NCBI GenBank assembly: GCA_019232735.1
Contig: JAFANL010000016.1
Span: forward strand, 1-9,974
Reading direction: 5' to 3'
Origin: Aquitalea sp.
GTDB lineage: Bacteria > Pseudomonadota > Gammaproteobacteria > Burkholderiales > Chromobacteriaceae
DNA: 9,974 bases
The notes under the pieces are model-generated. The model ran no database searches. It saw nothing but the letters and a program-made list of their open reading frames with translations, and was not told the origin of the DNA. Shown here piece after piece: positions 6,725 through 9,974 of this stretch. Numbering within the stretch: the stretch's first letter is position 1; every line of letters begins with the position of its first letter. Position numbers and translations under genes: made by a program.

Positions 6725-7906
6725 ATGATGCAAAAGAAAAGCTTAGCCGCACTGGTTGCAACCCTGTTCGCCGTTCCGTTCGCCGCTCACGCCGACGTGA
6801 CTATTTATGGCTTCCTGAGCGCAGGCATCGAATCCGCCAAGGCCGTAGGCAATGGTACTTCTGCTAACGAATATGCATCCCGCACTCGCGTTGTAGACAA
6901 CAACTCCCGCATCGGCTTCAAGGGCGTTGAAGATCTGGGCAATGGCACCAAGGCCATTTGGCAAGTTGAAAGCAGCTTGAAAAACTTCGAGCAAGGTGGC
7001 ACCAATGATGCAGGTCAGACTGCAACATTTGCTACCCGTAACACTTTTGTCGGTCTTGACGATGCCACTTTCGGTAAAGTGCTGGTCGGCTACAACGATA
7101 GCGCTTACAAAACCCTGACCAATGCCGGCATTGACTTGTTCCAGGATTACACTGCTGAAAGCAACGGCTCCGGCGTTGGTATCTACAGCCGCGGCGAAGC
7201 CCGTCTGAAGAACTCTGTTCACTATTTCACCCCGGTTTGGTCTGGCTTCCAGGCTGGTGCCTCCTACGGTTTTGACGAAGCACAAACCGGTGGCACCGAC
7301 AAGGCTCGCGTCTCCATCGCCGGCAACTACACCAACGGTGGCCTGATTGCGTCTTTAGGCTATGATCGCCAAGCCGATACCAAATACCTAGGCTACGCTG
7401 CTGCCTCGTCCTTTACTGCAACCGCCCCTACTGGCGGCACTACCGGGACCAGTGCTGGTAATAGTATTAGCTACACCAAGCTGGCTGCCAGCTACAAGTT
7501 TGCTACCGGCACGCTGATTGGTGCAGGCTACGAATTTGGTCGCTTCGGTACCAGCACACTGGGTAGCGGTCTTGCGCAGGACGACTGGACCATCTCCCTG
7601 TCGCAAGACTACGGTGCTTTCGTTTTCAAGCTGGAATATAGCCAACTGGGTCAACTGAAAGGTGCGACCAACCCTGATGCTTACAAGGCCAAGGAAATTA
7701 CAGTTGGTGCCGACTACAATCTGTCCAAGTCCACCAAGCTGTATACCTACTACGCCAAGATCACCAACAATGCTGATCAGAACGTAAACTTCTACAACAA
7801 CACCATCTACACGACTGCTTATACCGGTACAGCTGGCTCTGCTTCGTTTGCTGCCACAGGCAACAACCCGCAAGCCTTCGGTGTTGGTCTGAAGGTTGCT
7901 TTCTAA
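6725..7906 (+). CDS. Gram-negative general porin (Neisseria/Bordetella type)
   Basis: A trimeric outer-membrane beta-barrel allowing diffusion of small hydrophilic solutes. Residues 1-23 form a signal peptide (positive MMQKKS, hydrophobic core, AHA cleavage site), so the mature protein starts DVTIYGFLSAG. Porin signatures include SRIGFKGVEDLGNGTKAIWQ, the exposed loop-3-like YNDSAYKTL region, alternating strand patterns throughout, and the C-terminal VGLKVAF ending in Phe, the usual signal for the BAM assembly machine. The 393 residues are within the normal range (about 340-400). Two adjacent ATG codons compete: 6725 lies 5 nt and 6728 lies 8 nt after GGAG, so the true start may be 6728 (392 residues). 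Regular codons and a strong downstream terminator suggest high expression as a monocistronic message. The substrate cannot be told from sequence alone. Confidence 0.93.
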   Translation: MMQKKSLAALVATLFAVPFAAHADVTIYGFLSAGIESAKAVGNGTSANEYASRTRVVDNNSRIGFKGVEDLGNGTKAIWQVESSLKNFEQGGTNDAGQTATFATRNTFVGLDDATFGKVLVGYNDSAYKTLTNAGIDLFQDYTAESNGSGVGIYSRGEARLKNSVHYFTPVWSGFQAGASYGFDEAQTGGTDKARVSIAGNYTNGGLIASLGYDRQADTKYLGYAAASSFTATAPTGGTTGTSAGNSISYTKLAASYKFATGTLIGAGYEFGRFGTSTLGSGLAQDDWTISLSQDYGAFVFKLEYSQLGQLKGATNPDAYKAKEITVGADYNLSKSTKLYTYYAKITNNADQNVNFYNNTIYTTAYTGTAGSASFAATGNNPQAFGVGLKVAF

Positions 7907-7922
7907 GCTGAACACGGCTTAA

Positions 7923-7979
7923 CTAGCAAATGCTAAAACGGGCATCCCATGGGGTGCCCGTTTTTTCATCATTTGCTAG
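7923..7979. repeat. Outer 10-bp inverted repeat enclosing the porin terminator
   Basis: CTAGCAAATG (7923-7932) is the perfect reverse complement of CATTTGCTAG (7970-7979), and the terminator hairpin is nested inside. The right arm overlaps the candidate map -10 box. The arms could pair in RNA as an outer stem or act as a split operator. Confidence 0.6.
7935..7966 (+). terminator. Strong intrinsic terminator of the porin gene
   Basis: AAAACGGGCATCCC (7935-7948) pairs with GGGGTGCCCGTTTT (7951-7964) with one U-G wobble, and T continues to 7966. The symmetric A and T tracts make it potentially bidirectional. Confidence 0.93.
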
Positions 7980-7982
7980 AAT
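7974..7982 (+). promoter_or_regulatory. Candidate extended -10 promoter for map
   Basis: TGCTAGAAT is an extended -10 (TGN plus TAGAAT, five of six to consensus) about 32 nt before the map ATG. There is no recognisable -35, since that position is inside the porin terminator stem. Extended -10 promoters often lack one. Confidence 0.4.
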
Positions 7983-8014
7983 GGAGCATTGCCGCACACA
8001 CCAAGACCACCACA

Positions 8015-8812
8015 ATGAGCGTTGAACTGAAAACTGCCGCCGATATCGAGAAAATGCGTATCGCCGGCAAACTGGCTTCCGAAGTACTGGACTACATTAC
8101 CCCCTTCGTCAAACCCGGCGTCACCACCGAGGCCATTGACAAGCTGTGCCATGATTACATGGTCAATGTACAGGGCTGCATTCCGGCGCCGCTGAACTAT
8201 GCTCCAGACGGCCACAACCCCTACCCCAAGTCCATCTGCACCTCGATCAACAGCGTGGTGTGCCATGGCATTCCCAATGACAAGCCGCTGAAAAACGGTG
8301 ACATCATGAATATCGACATTACCGTGATCAAGGATGGCTACCACGGTGATACCAGTCGCATGTTCTATGTTGGCGAAGTGAGTGAACACGCACGCCGCCT
8401 GTGCAAGATCACCTATGAATGCATGTGGCGCGGCATCGAGAAAGTGAAACCGGGTGCCACGCTGGGCGATATCGGCCATGTCATCCAGCAATATGCTGAA
8501 AGCAGTGGTTACAGCGTGGTACAGGAATTCTGCGGCCACGGCATTGGCAAGCGCTTTCATGAAGAGCCGCAAGTTCTACACTACGGCCGCCCCGGCACCG
8601 GGCTGGAACTGCAGGCCGGCATGATTTTCACCATCGAGCCAATGATCAACCAGGGCAAGCGCCACCTGCGCATGATGGGGGATGGCTGGACGGTAGCCAC
8701 CAAGGACCGTAGCCTGTCGGCACAATGGGAACATACCGTGCTGGTCACCGAAACCGGCTATGAAATCCTGACTCAGTCAGCCGGCACCCCGGCAAAACCG
8801 GCCAGCCGCTAA
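8015..8812 (+). CDS. map: Type I methionine aminopeptidase
   Basis: MetAP removes the initiator methionine from nascent proteins at the ribosome when the second residue is small. The 265 residues match E. coli Map (264). All five metal ligands are present: Asp101, Asp112, His175, Glu208 and Glu239, in NIDITVIKDGYHGDTSRMF, CGHGIG, FTIEPM and QWEHT. The active-site His84 (VVCHGIP) and His182 (FHEEPQ) are also kept. Residues 59-70 near the substrate pocket are about five residues longer than in E. coli; I recall the same form in pseudomonad and Burkholderia enzymes. The ATG at 8015 gives MSVELKTAADIEKM; the longer open frame from 7949 would start inside the porin terminator and is rejected. No clear Shine-Dalgarno precedes it. 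It is transcribed alone, between two terminators, and is not next to rpsB as in many bacteria. Confidence 0.96.
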   Translation: MSVELKTAADIEKMRIAGKLASEVLDYITPFVKPGVTTEAIDKLCHDYMVNVQGCIPAPLNYAPDGHNPYPKSICTSINSVVCHGIPNDKPLKNGDIMNIDITVIKDGYHGDTSRMFYVGEVSEHARRLCKITYECMWRGIEKVKPGATLGDIGHVIQQYAESSGYSVVQEFCGHGIGKRFHEEPQVLHYGRPGTGLELQAGMIFTIEPMINQGKRHLRMMGDGWTVATKDRSLSAQWEHTVLVTETGYEILTQSAGTPAKPASR

Positions 8813-8833
8813 CCATCTGTTGCAGATAGCCAA

Positions 8834-8861
8834 ACACCCGCCACGGCGGGTGTCTTTATTT
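8834..8861 (+). terminator. Intrinsic terminator after map
   Basis: ACACCCGCC (8834-8842) pairs perfectly with GGCGGGTGT (8845-8853), followed by CTTTATTT. It starts 22 nt after the map stop codon. Confidence 0.85.
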
Positions 8862-8878
8862 GCCCATGACGGTGGCGA

Positions 8879-8915
8879 TTGGCAACATTAGCGCCTATAG
8901 TACAACTGCCGTTTA
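8879..8915 (+). promoter_or_regulatory. Flagellin promoter region: possible sigma-28 site, alternative sigma-70
   Basis: TAGCGCCT (8889-8896), an 11-nt spacer, then GCCGTTTA (8908-8915) fits the FliA (sigma-28) layout TAAAGTTT-N11-GCCGATAA, with four of eight and six of eight matches including the full GCCG. A sigma-70 reading, TTGGCA (8879-8884)-N16-TACAAC (8901-8906), overlaps it. A GG-N10-GC pair at 8881-8894 also superficially resembles sigma-54, but the -12 element is poor. Confidence 0.4.
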
Positions 8916-8939
8916 ACAGTAAACGTAGTGGAATTTGCC

Positions 8940-9794
8940 ATGCTCAGCATCAACAGCAATCTCAGCGCACTCAATGCCCAGACCCAACTGGAAAAGTCGC
9001 GTAAAAACACCGAGCAGACTCTTGCTGAGCTGGCCTCTGGCACACAGCTGAGCAGTGCCGCAGTCAATGCCGCCAATACCGCGCTGTCGCAATCGCTGGA
9101 GGCACAGGTACGCGGTGACAACCAAGCCAGCAGCAATGCGCTGGATGGAGTCTCCATGGTGCAGACTGCCGATAGCGCCATGGCACAACTGCAAAGCAAC
9201 AGCCAGCAGATTCAGGATCTGGCCATTCAGGCTGGTGATGCAGCACTGAATAGCAGCAATCGTCAGTCCTTGCAGCAGCAGGTTGACCAGCTGACCCAAA
9301 GCAATTCCAGCATTATCCAGAATACCCAGTACAACGGCACATCCCTGCTGAGCAGCAGTAACACGCTTCAGTTCCAGGTAGGTCCGAATGGCAATAGCAG
9401 TAACCAGATCAGTGTCAATACCAGTGACTTGGCTGCAACCCCGGCCAATGGCGGACTGAACAGCTATAACGCTAATCTGGCTGCCACCGGCACCATAGAC
9501 CTATCCAGCCCGGCCAGTGCGTTGGCTGCCCAGGCAGGCATCCAGTCCGACCTCAATACCATTTCTGCTTCGCGCACCCAGCTGGGCGCTACCAGCAATG
9601 CATTCGAAGCGGCCTATAACAATTTGCAGTCTTCGTCACTGAATGCGCAGGCCGCCAATAGCCGGATCAGCGATACCGACTATGCAGCCGCCAGCGCCCA
9701 ACTGGTTCAGCAGCAGATTCTTGGCCAGGCCGCCATTGCCATGCAGGGGCAGGCCAATATTTCGCAAAGTTCGGCACTTAGCTTGCTCAGCTAA
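8940..9794 (+). CDS. Flagellin, compact and divergent (D0/D1 only)
   Basis: A flagellar filament subunit secreted by the flagellar type III system. The N-terminal flagellin domain (about 3-140) begins LSINSNLSALNAQTQLEKS and includes NTQYNGTSLLS (128-138). The C-terminal domain (about 195-284) ends SRISDTDYAAASAQLVQQQI...ALSLLS, the usual flagellin tail. Only about 55 residues lie between them, so variable outer domains D2/D3 are missing. It is atypical: the very conserved LSSGLRINSAKDDAAG block is LASGTQLSSAAVNAAN (31-46), and the QRVREL block is QQIQDL (89-94). The protein is Ser/Gln/Ala/Asn-rich with only two Lys, both in the first 22 residues. The ATG at 8940 (GGA about 8 nt upstream) gives the normal flagellin start; a GTG at 8928 is less likely. 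No fli, flg or chaperone genes are adjacent, so it may be a secondary flagellin. Confidence 0.88.
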   Translation: MLSINSNLSALNAQTQLEKSRKNTEQTLAELASGTQLSSAAVNAANTALSQSLEAQVRGDNQASSNALDGVSMVQTADSAMAQLQSNSQQIQDLAIQAGDAALNSSNRQSLQQQVDQLTQSNSSIIQNTQYNGTSLLSSSNTLQFQVGPNGNSSNQISVNTSDLAATPANGGLNSYNANLAATGTIDLSSPASALAAQAGIQSDLNTISASRTQLGATSNAFEAAYNNLQSSSLNAQAANSRISDTDYAAASAQLVQQQILGQAAIAMQGQANISQSSALSLLS

Positions 9795-9860
9795 AACCAG
9801 GCAACTTTATCGCGCCATCGCAATCAAATCTCCATCGAACCCATTCATGGACACAAATCG

Positions 9861-9892
9861 CACAGGGTAACCCAGGTTGCCCTGTGTTTTTT
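9861..9892 (+). terminator. Intrinsic terminator between flagellin and the rnk-like gene
   Basis: CACAGGGTAACC (9861-9872) pairs with GGTTGCCCTGTG (9875-9886) with one U-G wobble, followed by six T (9887-9892). It lies 66 nt after the flagellin stop and ends 20 nt before the next start codon. Confidence 0.92.
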
Positions 9893-9912
9893 ATTGCGAC
9901 AAGGAGTCTGCC

Positions 9913-9974
9913 ATGCCGAATCAACCGGCCATCATCGTTTCCAGCCTGGACTATGAAAGACTGGCCAGCTGGAT
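9913..9974 (+). CDS. Probable Rnk-like nucleoside diphosphate kinase regulator, N-terminus only
   Basis: Only the first 20 codons are in the window: MPNQPAIIVSSLDYERLASW. The pattern of a short basic or polar start, then a hydrophobic II(V/I) strand, then (S/D)LDxERL, resembles the N-terminus of Rnk, a GreA/GreB-related protein that binds RNA polymerase. Start choice is firm: AAGGAG (9901-9906) lies 6 nt before the ATG. A strong terminator ends 8 nt before this ribosome site, and no promoter is visible between them, so the promoter must lie upstream of or overlap the hairpin. The assignment rests on 20 residues and could be wrong; coding itself is likely. Confidence 0.55.
   Translation, partial: MPNQPAIIVSSLDYERLASW

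Noticed and set aside
7949..8014. Longer map start at ATG 7949
   Set aside because: It lies inside the porin terminator stem and upstream of the likely map transcript start. The 265-residue form already matches the family length.
8881..8895. Sigma-54 promoter for the flagellin
   Set aside because: The GG-N10-GC spacing is present, but the -12 element reads GCGC instead of TTGC, a weak match compared with the sigma-28 layout.
1..9974. Mobile elements, CRISPR arrays, tRNA/rRNA genes or defence systems
   Set aside because: No transposase or integrase-like protein, no regularly spaced direct repeats, and no tRNA- or rRNA-like sequence were seen. Gene content is core metabolism, repair, envelope and motility.

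Overview
The window looks like ordinary chromosomal DNA of a betaproteobacterium, most likely Neisseriales (a Chromobacterium/Aquitalea-like relative). This is an inference from protein style: a Neisseria/Bordetella-type general porin, a DUF3579 protein, the DinG and MetAP variants, and tight intergenic spacing. It holds nine genes, two of them cut by the window edges. No mobile element, CRISPR array, tRNA or rRNA was seen.

Left part (1-3720, all minus strand): reading in the direction of transcription, an Orn/Lys/Arg-type PLP decarboxylase (3720-1762), then argF (1570-647), then the 5' part of argG (602 to the edge). ArgF and ArgG perform consecutive steps from ornithine to argininosuccinate. 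The decarboxylase probably uses a related basic amino acid. The most interesting regulatory signal is here. A strong hairpin followed by nine T residues lies between the likely argF promoter and the argF start codon and ends only 13 nt before the ATG. It therefore looks like a transcription attenuator, or a shared terminator that argF mRNA must read through.

Middle (3721-6558): a 268-bp divergent intergenic region, then dinG (plus strand; helicase with four candidate Fe-S cysteines), whose -10-like TACAAT box sits so close to the ATG that the mRNA may be leaderless. A hairpin-rich spacer follows, then a small DUF3579 protein.

Right part (6559-9974, plus strand): a major outer-membrane porin with a strong terminator; map (methionine aminopeptidase), whose extended -10 box lies inside an outer inverted repeat around the porin terminator; a compact, divergent flagellin with a possible sigma-28 promoter; and the start of an Rnk-like gene, again preceded by a strong terminator close to its start codon.

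I found no convincing new multi-gene system. The points worth a second look are the argF leader, the atypical flagellin, the possible leaderless dinG, and the terminator placements.
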